Shown here: one piece after another, positions 25,116-34,402 of the stretch
Numbering within the stretch: position 1 is the first letter of the stretch
Layout: each line of letters begins with the position of its first letter
Program-made: the position numbers and the translations under genes
NCBI GenBank assembly: GCA_028679075.1
Contig: JAJRCF010000003.1
Coordinates: 61,285-125,284 of the forward strand
Length of the DNA: 64,000 bases
Source of the DNA: Methanoregula sp.
Lineage (GTDB): Archaea > Halobacteriota > Methanomicrobia > Methanomicrobiales > Methanospirillaceae
Direction: 5' to 3'
The notes under the pieces: model-generated
Told to the model about the DNA's origin: nothing
Databases searched by the model: none
Seen by the model: the letters and a program-made list of their open reading frames with translations, nothing else

Positions 25116-25964
25116 TTATTTCCTGCGGAGCGCAAGCAGTGCTGCACCAAGACCGGCTGCCCCGATCACGGCAAGCGGCAGGCTGCCGGAATGGGTGGTC
25201 GGGACGGGTGTGGTAGGTTCGGGTGTGGCGGTTGGCGGGGTCGTAAGGAACTGCTGGTCAAAACCTACCGGCGGCACGACATTGACGATATAGACCGAGA
25301 CCGGCTGCATGCCCGTCATGCCGGTCCTCCCCGCACAGGTGTCTGAAGACGCCTCGCCTTTCACGAACGTAACCTCCACGCTGGAGCCGTCGTTCCTGCC
25401 ATTGTACAGCATCACCTGGCGCGGTGCAAGGGTCTCTTCAAATACCCGTGTCCCGCTGCTCAGGACAAAGACGGTGGATGTTGTTGCCTTGCAGGTGGTC
25501 CCGGAGCAGGAGGTACAGTCGGGAACCGTAATGGTGTCAACCGCATAATTGCCGACAAGCGGGGTCGGGATCGCACCGGGGTCCCCGACAAGGCTGGTCA
25601 CGTACTCCCCGGCCGGGAGCGGATTGTACAGCTTCCCTATCGTGATCCAGGACCCTCCCGCGCCGCCAAGGCTCGTGGCAACGACCGTATCCCCGGTCTG
25701 GAAGAGTGTCCAGGCACTCTCGCTTGGCACGTTTCCGGTCAGTGAGGTCACGTCCATTGCCGTGTACGAGCAGACCGGGCCTCCGCTGGCCGGGTAGGAG
25801 CAGCCATACTGGAGCGGGTTTGCAATCGTTAAGGTGCTCTCCTCCTTGTTGATCGCCGATACCGTACCCTTCACCGTGACTTCCTGGACAACCGCTGCCG
25901 CCGGCAGCACGCACAGGCACAGGACAAGGGCAGTGATGAGGATGGTTTTTGTAAACTGTTTCAT
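25116..25964 (-). CDS. exported, C-terminally anchored surface protein
   Basis: A 282-residue protein of unknown function. It has a cleavable signal peptide (hydrophobic core ILITALVLCLCVLPAAA), a beta-rich body starting VQEVTVKGTVSAIN, a Thr/Pro stalk near residues 245-258 and a C-terminal membrane helix ending in ALRRK. The body contains several Cys, including a CTSCSGTTC cluster that may form disulfides outside the cell. This signal-body-stalk-anchor plan recurs in other proteins of the window, at 35 kb and 44 kb. The N-terminal VTVKGTVSAINKEESTLTI resembles an OB-like strand set, but I cannot assign it. Confidence 0.75.
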   Translation of the reverse strand: MKQFTKTILITALVLCLCVLPAAAVVQEVTVKGTVSAINKEESTLTIANPLQYGCSYPASGGPVCSYTAMDVTSLTGNVPSESAWTLFQTGDTVVATSLGGAGGSWITIGKLYNPLPAGEYVTSLVGDPGAIPTPLVGNYAVDTITVPDCTSCSGTTCKATTSTVFVLSSGTRVFEETLAPRQVMLYNGRNDGSSVEVTFVKGEASSDTCAGRTGMTGMQPVSVYIVNVVPPVGFDQQFLTTPPTATPEPTTPVPTTHSGSLPLAVIGAAGLGAALLALRRK

Positions 25965-26075
25965 TCCTGCATGACTCCTTTTTTTTAGGTTCTATAACGA
26001 GAATTACCCTGCGAGGATAAAAAGACCTCCGTGCGGCACGCACGCTTTTTTTACCGGCACGCCAACCATCTTACC

Positions 26076-26816
26076 ATGAAGGTGACGTTCCTTGGGACCA
26101 ACGGCTGGTATGATTCCACCACCGGCAACACGGTCTCGGTCCTGATCGAGTCGGAGGAGTACGACATCATCCTCGACGCTGGTAACGGCATTGCCAAGGC
26201 CGACCGGTACATCAGGCAGGACAAGCCGGTGTACCTGTTCCTGAGCCACATGCACATCGACCACATCGCCGGGTTGCACACGCTCTGCAAATACCGGTTC
26301 CGGCAGGAACTGAAGGTCTTCACGCAGGAAGGGACGAAGGGCAGTCTTGAGACCTTTGTCGCAGAGCCCTATACGGTACCGTTCGCCATGCTCCCGTTCA
26401 AAAACAGCGTGCACGAACTCGGGGAAGGAACGCACCACCTGCCCTTCACCATCACCTGCCTCCCGCTCGTCCACCCGGTCCCCTGCTTCGGGTACCGGCT
26501 GGAACTCGATGGAAAGATCATCGCCTACTGCACGGACACCGGGCCCTGCGACAATGCGGTCACCCTGGCACGCGATGCCGACCTGCTGATCACCGAATGC
26601 GGCCTGAAACCCGGGGTCACGAGCCCGGACTGGCCGCACCTGAACCCGGAGATGGCAATCGCAATCGCCCGGCAGGCGCACGCTCACCGGCTCGCCCTCA
26701 CGCACTTCGGGGCGGAGTACCGCACCGTGGAGGAGCGAAAGGCACTTTCAGTGCAGTTTGCGCGGGAATGGCCGGGGCTGGTTGCGGCGATGGATGATAT
26801 GACGATTGAGGTGTAA
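26076..26816 (+). CDS. metallo-beta-lactamase fold hydrolase (RNase Z-like)
   Basis: A 246-residue MBL-fold protein. It opens MKVTFLGTNGWYDSTTGNT as RNase Z relatives do and has the zinc motif LSHMHIDHIAG, later His residues in LVHPVPCFGYRL, the Asp of AYCTDTG and a C-terminal ALTHFGAEYR. It could be a tRNA 3'-processing enzyme or a phosphodiesterase/hydrolase of unknown substrate; RNase Z proper has a longer exosite not seen here. ATG 26076 is chosen because the preceding in-frame codons lie in a T-rich leader. It is convergent with the iron-sulfur flavoprotein gene. Confidence 0.8.
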   Translation: MKVTFLGTNGWYDSTTGNTVSVLIESEEYDIILDAGNGIAKADRYIRQDKPVYLFLSHMHIDHIAGLHTLCKYRFRQELKVFTQEGTKGSLETFVAEPYTVPFAMLPFKNSVHELGEGTHHLPFTITCLPLVHPVPCFGYRLELDGKIIAYCTDTGPCDNAVTLARDADLLITECGLKPGVTSPDWPHLNPEMAIAIARQAHAHRLALTHFGAEYRTVEERKALSVQFAREWPGLVAAMDDMTIEV

Positions 26817-26827
26817 AAAGGAAAAAA

Positions 26828-27403
26828 TTATTTGTCAAGTTTCTTCATCACCCACGCCATGTTGGCGCCGAGCGTCTTCATCGTGGCAATCCCTTCCTCA
26901 TCCTCCTTCACGTCTCCTGCCGCGTGACCAAGTCCCACGTTCCAGTAGGATGAACCGGGCACCACCATCTGGCTGATGAAGAAGAAGTGGTTCATGGTAT
27001 CGAACGCGTGGATTGCGCCGCCCCTGCGGACCGCCACGACCGCGGCCCCGACCTTGCGCCGGAACATGTCGTCATTGGCCTTCGCGACATAGCCGGACCG
27101 GTCGATCAGCGCCTTCATCTCGGTCGAGACATCGGCGAAGTACGTGGGGGAAGCAAGGATGATCCCGTCCGCTCCCGCCATCTTTTCGATACACTCGTTG
27201 GCAATGTCGCCTTTGACCGCGCATAACCCGTCCTTCCTCTCGAAACATTTCCCACACGCAATGCAGCCCCGGATCTTCTTTCCCGCCATCTGCACAAGAT
27301 CCGTCTCGATCTTCTCTTTTTTCAGTTCCCTGAACACGGCATTGATCAGGATTGCCGTGTTCCCGTCCTTCCTTGCACTTCCATTGAATGCTACCACTTT
27401 CAT
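26828..27403 (-). CDS. iron-sulfur flavoprotein (NADPH-dependent FMN reductase family)
   Basis: A 191-residue flavodoxin-fold protein. The FMN phosphate loop is FNGSARKDGNT, followed by a compact cysteine motif CIACGKCFERKDGLC that binds a [4Fe-4S] cluster in methanogen Isf proteins. ILASPTYFADVSTEMKALIDRSG is the second FMN loop. Such proteins move single electrons between ferredoxin and acceptors such as O2 or H2O2 in methanogens. A GTG at 27412 is in frame, but ATG 27403 is preceded by GGGTGA at a 5-base spacing and is chosen. It is divergent from the DEAD-box gene. Confidence 0.87.
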   Translation of the reverse strand: MKVVAFNGSARKDGNTAILINAVFRELKKEKIETDLVQMAGKKIRGCIACGKCFERKDGLCAVKGDIANECIEKMAGADGIILASPTYFADVSTEMKALIDRSGYVAKANDDMFRRKVGAAVVAVRRGGAIHAFDTMNHFFFISQMVVPGSSYWNVGLGHAAGDVKEDEEGIATMKTLGANMAWVMKKLDK

Positions 27404-27531
27404 TCTGTTCACCCTGGTTACTGATCCGTTCTCGTGTACGGGATAAAAAGTCGGCGGGTTCCGGGACGGGAGAAACGGGTCCTGACCCCATGCGCCATCT
27501 TAAGACCCCTGCCGCCAAATGGTGTTGCGAT

Positions 27532-29130
27532 ATGAATACACGTATACAGTTTTCCGATCTGCACCTCTCACGGGAGATCGGGAAAGCAATAGAAGATATG
27601 GGCTTTGAAGAGCCCTCACCCATCCAGGCACTCGCTATCCCCCTCATCCAGGCCGGCCGTGACGTGACTGCGCAGGCGCAGACCGGTACCGGCAAGACCG
27701 CCGCATTCGGCATACCCATCATCGAAAAGACTGATCCGTCCAGGAGGACGGTGCAGACCCTCGTGCTCTGCCCGACGCGCGAACTCGCCATCCAGATCGC
27801 CGAGGAGTTCTCAAACCTCCTCGCCCACCTCCCCCGCATCACGGTGCTGCCGGTCTACGGCGGCCAGCCCATCGAACGCCAGCTCCGTGCACTGCAGGCC
27901 GGCGTCCATATCGTCATCGGCACGCCCGGGCGCATCATGGACCACCTTGACCGCCGCACGCTCCGTCTCGACGATGTCACGACCGTCGTGCTGGACGAGG
28001 CCGACCAGATGCTCGACATGGGGTTCCGCGACGACATCGAACTGATCCTGCGGAAAGTCCCGCAGAACCGGCAGACCCTGCTCTTCTCTGCCACCATGCC
28101 AAAGCCGATCCTCGAGATCTCCAAGAAGTTCCAGACAAAGCCGGAGTTCGTCCGGGTCGAGTACGCGGAACTGACCGTGCCGCAGACCGAACAGTTATAC
28201 ATTGAAGTGAAGGAACGCGAGAAACTCGATGTGCTCTGCCGCCTCATCGACATGATGGACCCGCACCTTGCGATCATCTTCTGCAATACCAAGCGCCGCG
28301 CGGAAGAGCTCTCCGGGAAAGTCCGCGCACGGGGGTACCGGGCTGACGAGCTGCACGGGGACATGAAACAGTCCCAGCGCGACCGGGTCATGGGAGGCTT
28401 CCGGAAGGGCATCATCGATATCCTGATCGCGACCGATGTCGCGGCACGCGGTATCGATGTCGAGGATGTGGACATCGTGATCAATTACGATGTACCGCAG
28501 GATGTGGAGTATTACATCCACCGTATCGGGCGCACGGGCAGGGCCGGGAAGAGCGGCAAGGCAGTCACGTTTGTCACCCCGAAAGACGTCAGCAAGCTCC
28601 GGGAGATCATGCACTTTGCAAAAGTCCAGATCGCCCGCATGCCGGTGCCGTCACAGAGCGACGTCGCCCAGTCCAAGGTCCGCGGCGTGCTCGAACGGGT
28701 ACGCGAGACGATCCAGGCCGGCGGCCTTGAACAGTTCGTGCGGATCATCGAGGACGAGACCGAAGGGGACCACAGCACGATCGATATCGCCGCGGCCCTC
28801 TTAAAGATGCAGATGGACACGGGCAACGAGCCGGTGGCAGAGAAAGCAGGGGTCGTTGACTTCGGCGAGACCGGTGCGGAAGTCGGGATGGTCCGGTTCT
28901 TCCTTGGCGTTGGCCGGCAGCACAAGGTCGCCCCAAAGGACATTGTCGGCGCGATTGCCGGTGAGACCGGGATCCCGGGGAAAGCGATCGGTGCGATCCG
29001 GATCCTTGACTCCTACTCATTTGTCGAGATACCGAAAGAGCATGCCCAGGATGTCTACACTATCATGAAAGAGCGGACGATCCGCAACCAGCCAACCGGC
29101 ATCGAACCGGCATCCGGCAAACGGGCGTAA
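27532..29130 (+). CDS. deaD: DEAD-box RNA helicase
   Basis: A 532-residue ATP-dependent RNA helicase. All motifs are visible: Q motif with SPIQALAIP, motif I AQTGTGKTAAFG, Ia PTRELAIQ, Ib TPGRIMDH, II DEAD in VVLDEADQMLDMGF, III SAT, V ATDVAARGIDV and VI HRIGRTGRAGKSG. The C-terminal ~80 residues (VRFFLGVGRQHKVAPKDIVGAI, FVEIPKEHAQDV) match the DbpA-type RNA-binding domain, so it resembles bacterial DeaD/CshA. It probably helps ribosome assembly or RNA turnover, often as a cold-response gene. The frame extends upstream, but ATG 27532 starts the family homology. Confidence 0.94.
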   Translation: MNTRIQFSDLHLSREIGKAIEDMGFEEPSPIQALAIPLIQAGRDVTAQAQTGTGKTAAFGIPIIEKTDPSRRTVQTLVLCPTRELAIQIAEEFSNLLAHLPRITVLPVYGGQPIERQLRALQAGVHIVIGTPGRIMDHLDRRTLRLDDVTTVVLDEADQMLDMGFRDDIELILRKVPQNRQTLLFSATMPKPILEISKKFQTKPEFVRVEYAELTVPQTEQLYIEVKEREKLDVLCRLIDMMDPHLAIIFCNTKRRAEELSGKVRARGYRADELHGDMKQSQRDRVMGGFRKGIIDILIATDVAARGIDVEDVDIVINYDVPQDVEYYIHRIGRTGRAGKSGKAVTFVTPKDVSKLREIMHFAKVQIARMPVPSQSDVAQSKVRGVLERVRETIQAGGLEQFVRIIEDETEGDHSTIDIAAALLKMQMDTGNEPVAEKAGVVDFGETGAEVGMVRFFLGVGRQHKVAPKDIVGAIAGETGIPGKAIGAIRILDSYSFVEIPKEHAQDVYTIMKERTIRNQPTGIEPASGKRA

Positions 29131-29148
29131 CATCCCGACAGGCAATTC

Positions 29149-29166
29149 TTTTTTTTAAATTTTTTA
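29149..29166 (+). terminator. T-run after the DEAD-box gene
   Basis: Two T-runs (eight T and six T, separated by AAA) begin about 20 bases after the helicase stop. This is typical for archaeal termination. No strong hairpin precedes them. Confidence 0.5.
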
Positions 29167-29290
29167 GATCCACTGCATAACCCACAAATGGATCCGTTCC
29201 CGCAGGGTTGCAGTACTCCTGCCGGGAAAATTCCCATGCGCCGGAATCAATCGTCCGGAATAAAAGAATAAAAAAGATTCAGGTAACCGG

Positions 29291-29848
29291 TTACAGACGC
29301 CTGACGGTAATATTCTGTTCTGCATGGCGCTCGTTGAGCCCGTGTGCAACCCGGATCATGCCGGAGACGACAAGATAAAGACCGATGAGCAGGGCAAACG
29401 TCTCGATACCGGCAGCAGGGTTGAGGACGATAACGGCGCCAAGGAGAATGGCAAGGAGCCCCATGATCCCGAGGACAAGCCGCACCATGAGGTCCTCGAC
29501 GATCGTCCATGCAACAACGATCTCGATGATACCAAAGACGACCAGGAACAGGCCAAGGACAAGACCGGTAGCAATGACCAGCAGCGAGGGGGCAGCCATG
29601 ACGGTCAGTCCAAGCAGGATCCCGATGATCCCGAGAATGAAGACTCCCCACCGGGACACTCCCTCATGATCGATGAACAGGCCTTCCACAATGACAATTG
29701 CGGCGAGCACGATGATCGCAATACCGGCAAATTCGGAAAACAGGCCGGTCGCGTATCCCGGGAAGAAGAGCAGGAAGAGGCCGACAAGGAACGAGAGGAG
29801 CCCGAGCCCGATCATCGACTTCCACCGGAGAGGATGAGGTTCATGCAT
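29291..29848 (-). CDS. HdeD-like (DUF308) membrane protein
   Basis: A 185-residue protein with six predicted membrane helices arranged as repeated hairpins: LGLLSFLVGLFLLFFPGYA, IAIIVLAAIVIVEGLF, FILGIIGILLGLTVMAAP, LVLGLFLVVFGIIEIVVAW, LGIMGLLAILLGAVIVLNP and ALLIGLYLVVSGMIRV. The G-L-G-P turns match the HdeD/DUF308 repeat. In bacteria these proteins are linked to acid resistance; the archaeal role is unknown. ATG 29848 (MHEPHP) is chosen. The frame extends far upstream across the oppositely oriented lipoprotein gene, but that part is not membrane-like. Confidence 0.82.
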   Translation of the reverse strand: MHEPHPLRWKSMIGLGLLSFLVGLFLLFFPGYATGLFSEFAGIAIIVLAAIVIVEGLFIDHEGVSRWGVFILGIIGILLGLTVMAAPSLLVIATGLVLGLFLVVFGIIEIVVAWTIVEDLMVRLVLGIMGLLAILLGAVIVLNPAAGIETFALLIGLYLVVSGMIRVAHGLNERHAEQNITVRRL

Positions 29849-30011
29849 AGTACCTACATCCTCATCACGTTGCGGGATAATCGTATCGAACGGGTTTTTT
29901 TGCGTATTCCGGATTTGTTGCGGGTATCCGCCATCAATGAAGACCCAACACCACTGTATGATGCCGGGTATGACAAAACACTCAAATACCCTCCCGGGAA
30001 ATCCATCCGGT

Positions 30012-30515
30012 ATGAAAAAGATTCTTGGATTCACTCTGGCACTCGGGTTCTGCCTCGTGCTCGCGCTGGTTGCAGGATGCACCCAGCCGACCACAACCCC
30101 TGCTGCAACCCCGGTACCCACCGCCGTTGAAACGGCCGCTGCAACAGAAGCACCGACCAGTGTCACAACCACCGTTGCCGATTCCCTCACGCCCGGCCCC
30201 ACCCAGGCCCTCCAGGACATCTGGAGCATCGAGGTCCAGGTCGAGAGCAACGGCGAGGCCATCAACCCGCAGATCACCACCACGCTCCGTGGCGGCAAGG
30301 GTATGAATGTCGTCCCGGAGATCGATGTCAAGATCACACGCTCCGATGGCGTTGTTGAGGAAGGCCGGATGGTCCAGCCGCTCCATATCGGCTCATCCGT
30401 AGTGCTTGACGGTACCACGAAGAATACCGACCGGGCTGAAGTCTGGGTTGTTACCCCCAACGGGGAAAAGGTAAAAGTTTACGATGCGTACGTACCGTTC
30501 CGGTCGTACAATTAA
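30012..30515 (+). CDS. lipoprotein, small secreted domain
   Basis: A 167-residue lipoprotein: signal peptide with lipobox Cys23 (LVAGC), then a Thr/Pro/Ala stalk to about residue 60 and a beta-sandwich-like domain (WSIEVQVESNGEAINPQITT, EIDVKITRSDGVVEEGRM, VVLDGTTKNTDRAEVWVV). I do not recognise the domain. ATG 30012 is used because the signal peptide starts there. It is divergent from the DUF308 gene. Confidence 0.75.
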   Translation: MKKILGFTLALGFCLVLALVAGCTQPTTTPAATPVPTAVETAAATEAPTSVTTTVADSLTPGPTQALQDIWSIEVQVESNGEAINPQITTTLRGGKGMNVVPEIDVKITRSDGVVEEGRMVQPLHIGSSVVLDGTTKNTDRAEVWVVTPNGEKVKVYDAYVPFRSYN

Positions 30516-30539
30516 TTCTTTTTTTTACCTACCCGGCAG

Positions 30540-30725
30540 TTAATATCCAGGCCGGTGTTCCAGCTGTGCAACGGCAAGGGTAATAACCGGGATAAACAGC
30601 CCGACAGCAATGATCACATATCCCTGCGGCTCGTCACCGAATGGCGGGGTCATCACGATCCAGACCCCGTTGACAATGATAAACAGCGCGATCAGACAAC
30701 TCATCACCTTTAAAATCGCTTCCAT
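30540..30725 (-). CDS. small membrane protein, 61 aa
   Basis: A 61-residue protein with two hydrophobic segments (LKVMSCLIALFIIVNGVWIVM and GYVIIAVGLFIPVITLAVAQL) separated by a short loop with PPFGDEPQ. The length, two helices and a plausible ATG suggest a real gene, but I do not recognise a family. It converges on the preceding lipoprotein gene. Confidence 0.55.
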   Translation of the reverse strand: MEAILKVMSCLIALFIIVNGVWIVMTPPFGDEPQGYVIIAVGLFIPVITLAVAQLEHRPGY

Positions 30726-30972
30726 GACCAGCTCCCGTATCCCTGTACCTGATGGTATGTTCAGGGACTATTAAGCACTTGCATTCCTGCCGGTACCCAT
30801 CGGCCTCCCTGCATCAATCCATGAAGGAAACTGCCTTCTTAGACCCTGTCCGCAGGAATCACGTTATCCATTCATTTTTCTCCTGTGCGGCAGAACAGGA
30901 TAAGTACGGGTCCGGGATCCCGTAACCCGACGGGGACCGGATGATCTTCTGACAAAGGAATGGGAATAACTC

Positions 30973-32238
30973 ATGGGTACTGCACTCCTCACTGACCTGT
31001 ACGAACTCACGATGGCCCAGAGTTATCTCGAACACCATAAGACCGGGCCTGCCGTCTTCTCCATCTTCCCACGGTCGCTTCCCGCGGAACGCAATTTTCT
31101 TGTTGCCGGCGGTCTTGAGACCCTGATCAGCCAGCTGGAACGGTTCCGGTTCAGCGGTGAGGATATCGCGTACCTGAAAGGACTTCAGATGTTCAGCGAT
31201 GACTTCCTCTCCTGGCTCCGGGACTACCGGTTTACCGGGGACCTCTTTGCGATACCGGAAGGCAGCATCGTATTCCAGAACGAGCCCCTGGTCCAGGTTG
31301 AGGGCCCGCTTCCCGATGTCCAGCTCCTCGAAACCCTGGCACTCAACTGTATCCATTTCGGGACCGTTATGGCCTCGAAAGCGGCACGGATCGTATCCGT
31401 AAGCCGGGGCCGGAGCATCGTGGAGTTTGGCTTCCGGCGTTCCCATACCCCGGATGCAGGTATTGCGGCTGCCCGGGCCGCCTATATTGCCGGGTTTGCC
31501 GGGACATCGGACCTCGAGGCCGGGAAACGGTACGGGATCCCGGTTGTCGGGACCATGGCACATTCGTATGTCATGCTCTTTGATACGGAAGAGGCCGCGT
31601 TCCGGGCGTACCAGTCATCCTTCCCGGAACGGGGTCTCTACCTCATCGATACGTACGATACGCTAGCCTGCGCAAAGACCGTGATCCGGCTTGCACGCGA
31701 CGGGGTCCCGGCTATCGGGATACGGATCGACAGCGGGGACATTGCAGCCCTCGCGATGCAGGTGAGGGACATGTTTGACCGTGCCGGGCTGTCCCATATC
31801 AGGATTTTCGTGAGCAACAATGTAGACGAGTATTCCATTGACCGCTGGCTTACAGCGGGTATCCCGATCGACTCATTCGGCGTGGGAACGCATTTCATTA
31901 CCTCGTCTGATGCGCCGTATCTCGATATGGTGTACAAACTGGTGGAGTACGAAGGGACACCCCGGTACAAGACGAGCCCCGGCAAGACCACCTTCCCGTA
32001 CCGGCGCCAGGTCGTGAGGTATTACGAGAACGGTATTATGGACCACGATGAGGTGATCCGTATGACGGGAAATGAAAATTCCGGTCTTGTCAGGCCATAT
32101 CTTCGCGATGGCCGGCTGACAACATCGCTGCCGTCGGTGGAAGATATCCGGAAGCGCTGCGCACAGGAACTCACAACTTTGCCGGAACCGTTCAGGACTC
32201 TCTCAAAGCAGGAGTACCGCGTGAACGTGCTGCCGTGA
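30973..32238 (+). CDS. pncB: nicotinate phosphoribosyltransferase
   Basis: A 421-residue enzyme of NAD salvage that makes nicotinate mononucleotide from nicotinate and PRPP. It shows the family opening LLTDLYELTMAQSYLEH, FEFGFRRSHTPDAGIAAARAAYIAGFAGTS (here beginning VEFGFRR) with the catalytic His, GTMAHSYVMLF, RIDSGDIAAL and SNNVDEYSIDRW. It is of the archaeal/bacterial long type. It stands alone; a 246-base region upstream has no clear gene. Confidence 0.93.
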   Translation: MGTALLTDLYELTMAQSYLEHHKTGPAVFSIFPRSLPAERNFLVAGGLETLISQLERFRFSGEDIAYLKGLQMFSDDFLSWLRDYRFTGDLFAIPEGSIVFQNEPLVQVEGPLPDVQLLETLALNCIHFGTVMASKAARIVSVSRGRSIVEFGFRRSHTPDAGIAAARAAYIAGFAGTSDLEAGKRYGIPVVGTMAHSYVMLFDTEEAAFRAYQSSFPERGLYLIDTYDTLACAKTVIRLARDGVPAIGIRIDSGDIAALAMQVRDMFDRAGLSHIRIFVSNNVDEYSIDRWLTAGIPIDSFGVGTHFITSSDAPYLDMVYKLVEYEGTPRYKTSPGKTTFPYRRQVVRYYENGIMDHDEVIRMTGNENSGLVRPYLRDGRLTTSLPSVEDIRKRCAQELTTLPEPFRTLSKQEYRVNVLP

Positions 32239-32331
32239 GCAGGCCCTCTTCTCCGGCGGACAGCACGGGATTTGGCCGGCTCGCAAAAAAGAATATACTC
32301 CCGGGTCGCATGTTCATGCAGATAGTATCAG

Positions 32332-33045
32332 GTGGCTGCCATTTCCCTTGTACCGATTCCCTTCCGCATCTCCGCTCTTACGCAGGAGCGAAACAGCCTC
32401 TTCGAGTACCCGGTGGAGCGGCTCGCCGGTATCGTGAAAGAGGTCGGGTTCAGGTGCACGGCGTGTGCACAGTGCTGCACCCGCGCTTTCAACGGGCATG
32501 TCTTCCTGCTTGACCGGGATGTCGCTTCGGTGAAAACGATCGACCCGGAGGCGATCGAACCCGCCCCGGACCCGGAGTTCTGCGACCAGAACGGCACGTT
32601 TTATGTCTCGGGGTATGCCCTGAAGGCAAAGGCCGACGAGCCGGGTTCCTGCTGGTTCCTGGAGAACGGCCGGTGCCGGATCTACGATGACCGTTTTTTT
32701 ATCTGCCGCGTCTACCCGTACATGCTCCACCGCGAACCGGATGAGACCGGGAAGGTGGACTGGCGGCAGATCTCCGGCATCGACCAGCACGGGGAGTTCA
32801 ACCAGGAAATTCCGGAGGAAGAGTGCCTTGTAATCGCCCGGGAGACCAAGGAGTTCGAGAACGCATTCCTGACCCAGGAGATCACCTTCCTTGAATGCAT
32901 CCAGGACTATTTCTCCCGAAACGGGCTCCGTCACGTGCAGAAGGTGTATGACGACCGCATGCGGGCGTTTAAGAAGGGAGAAACGATCCGGGTGATGGTC
33001 TTTTATGACGGGCGCTTTGAAGAACACCACATCCGCACGAACTGA
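32332..33045 (+). CDS. YkgJ-type cysteine-cluster protein
   Basis: A 237-residue member of the YkgJ (putative zinc/iron-chelating) family. The cysteines are CTACAQCC near residue 42, a further Cys in GSCWFLENGRCRIYDDRFFICRVYPYML, the family's CxxYxxRPxxCRxYP-like segment, then a C-terminal one. The function of YkgJ proteins is not settled; an [Fe-S] or zinc site is suspected. The start is GTG at 32332 and no clear ribosome binding site is visible, so the N-terminus is uncertain. A second YkgJ protein lies at 41.4 kb. Confidence 0.8.
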   Translation: MAAISLVPIPFRISALTQERNSLFEYPVERLAGIVKEVGFRCTACAQCCTRAFNGHVFLLDRDVASVKTIDPEAIEPAPDPEFCDQNGTFYVSGYALKAKADEPGSCWFLENGRCRIYDDRFFICRVYPYMLHREPDETGKVDWRQISGIDQHGEFNQEIPEEECLVIARETKEFENAFLTQEITFLECIQDYFSRNGLRHVQKVYDDRMRAFKKGETIRVMVFYDGRFEEHHIRTN

Positions 33046-33125
33046 CTATCGGACGAAACGGTGATCAGTTCCCGGGTTTCCCGCGTTTTTCAGGTGACCC
33101 CTGTCGCCTTCGCGAACCCGGGTCC

Positions 33126-33953
33126 TTACATATCACCAGCATGGGAATCCCAGAACCCGGTCAGCACCCGCCAGATCCGCTCCCGCAATGCATTGACCGG
33201 CCCGTCACAGCCCTGCGGGTGTCCAGCCCCGGACCCCGGTTCATAGAGTGACCGGTTGACCTCGACCTGGATCCAGGGAATCCCTTTGCGCCAGTAATGT
33301 GCGTTCGAGATAAACCCGCCGGAGAACGGGTTGTTGATCGCCACTTCGCGGTCATAGGAAAATTCTGACCGGAACCCGTCAGCGAGAGTGTTTATCCAGG
33401 ATTCGGGGCAGGTTGCGATACCGCCCTTTTTCGCTCTCCCCTTCCGGTCCCCGTTATTCCCAAGACAGATCAGCGGCCGCTTTTTCCCTGCATCCTTCTG
33501 TTCAGCGGATCCCACGGGCAGCATCGAATGGCAGTCAAACGCGATCTTCACATCATGCTGATCGATCAGTTCGTCGATACGCTGGTGGTAGGGGAAGTAC
33601 CATGCCATCATGACGCGGTGGATCAGGGCGATATCAGGAAACAGGCCTTCGCGGTAAACCGCTCTCCCGTCGATTGCCCGCAGTTTGATGATGCCATCCG
33701 GGTCGCGGGGAGGGAGGGGCAACGGGGGGCGGTTGAGATCGACGGCCATGCGGGATACCGTCGTGTCAATGAAGGCTTGGGAGGAACTGCGAAAATCATA
33801 CAATTCCCGCGTCATGGGATCACAGTAATACCGGAGTTCCTGCTGCGTGAGGGCAAGACGGCCGGCCAGTTCCGTCGGGATATCGGTGCCCCCGTGAGGG
33901 ATGGAGATCAGGAAGGGGTAGCGGGATGTCACGGTACCAGAATATACGATCAT
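33126..33953 (-). CDS. N-formylglutamate amidohydrolase family protein
   Basis: A 275-residue protein of the N-formylglutamate amidohydrolase (FGase) fold. Features are FLISIPHGGTDIPTEL with a metal His, the DCHSMLPVG motif with Asp and His, AINNPFSGGFI and WIQVEVNRSLY. In bacteria HutG-type enzymes hydrolyse formylglutamate in histidine breakdown; in a methanogen without that pathway the substrate is probably another N-formyl or amide compound. ATG 33953 has a plausible AGGTTAATAG-type leader. It is monocistronic. Confidence 0.87.
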   Translation of the reverse strand: MIVYSGTVTSRYPFLISIPHGGTDIPTELAGRLALTQQELRYYCDPMTRELYDFRSSSQAFIDTTVSRMAVDLNRPPLPLPPRDPDGIIKLRAIDGRAVYREGLFPDIALIHRVMMAWYFPYHQRIDELIDQHDVKIAFDCHSMLPVGSAEQKDAGKKRPLICLGNNGDRKGRAKKGGIATCPESWINTLADGFRSEFSYDREVAINNPFSGGFISNAHYWRKGIPWIQVEVNRSLYEPGSGAGHPQGCDGPVNALRERIWRVLTGFWDSHAGDM

Positions 33954-34402
33954 GGGGAGGTTAATAGTTTCATGGAATGCTGATCTGCCATTTCCCGATT
34001 CCCATGGAAAAAGCCGGTCACTGGATCACAACCAGGTGAAATGCAGCCCGATGGAAAGGAATGCCCACCATTTCTCATGCAAATAAACCCCCGCAGCCCA
34101 TACAGATTCCGGTAACAGGAACGCGCTGAAATGTCCCTTTTAAAGGATTGGGGCCATTTAAAGAAGCGTTCCAGTGGAAGGGAAGGGGTATAAAAGGATG
34201 ATCAAATTGCCGGATTGGCCGGATATTCAAAAATTCATAATAGAATCCATAAAGCGGGTATCAGGAACTGTATTTTTTCCTTTTGTATCTGCTCCGTTTT
34301 GCATAAGCCGCGATGAGTGCTGATAAGTCTTACCATAACGGGATATTCCCCGCAGCGCGAGTCTCCCGCGTCAGGTTTTTCAGGAATGAAAAAGAGGGCC
34401 GG
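33954..34402. other. 449-base region without a recognisable gene
   Basis: No coding frame of convincing length is found on either strand; the longest (43 codons on the minus strand, overlapping the amidohydrolase start) looks like chance. It contains GGTATAAAAGG near 34188, a good TATA sequence on the plus strand with no gene close downstream. It could start a small RNA, or be fortuitous. Confidence 0.5.

Noticed and set aside
29849..30460. Long N-terminal extension of the DUF308 frame
   Set aside because: It is antisense to a lipoprotein gene with a clear signal peptide; the membrane protein starts at 29848.
33958..34085. 43-codon minus-strand frame before the amidohydrolase
   Set aside because: Too short, no ribosome binding site and no recognised pattern.
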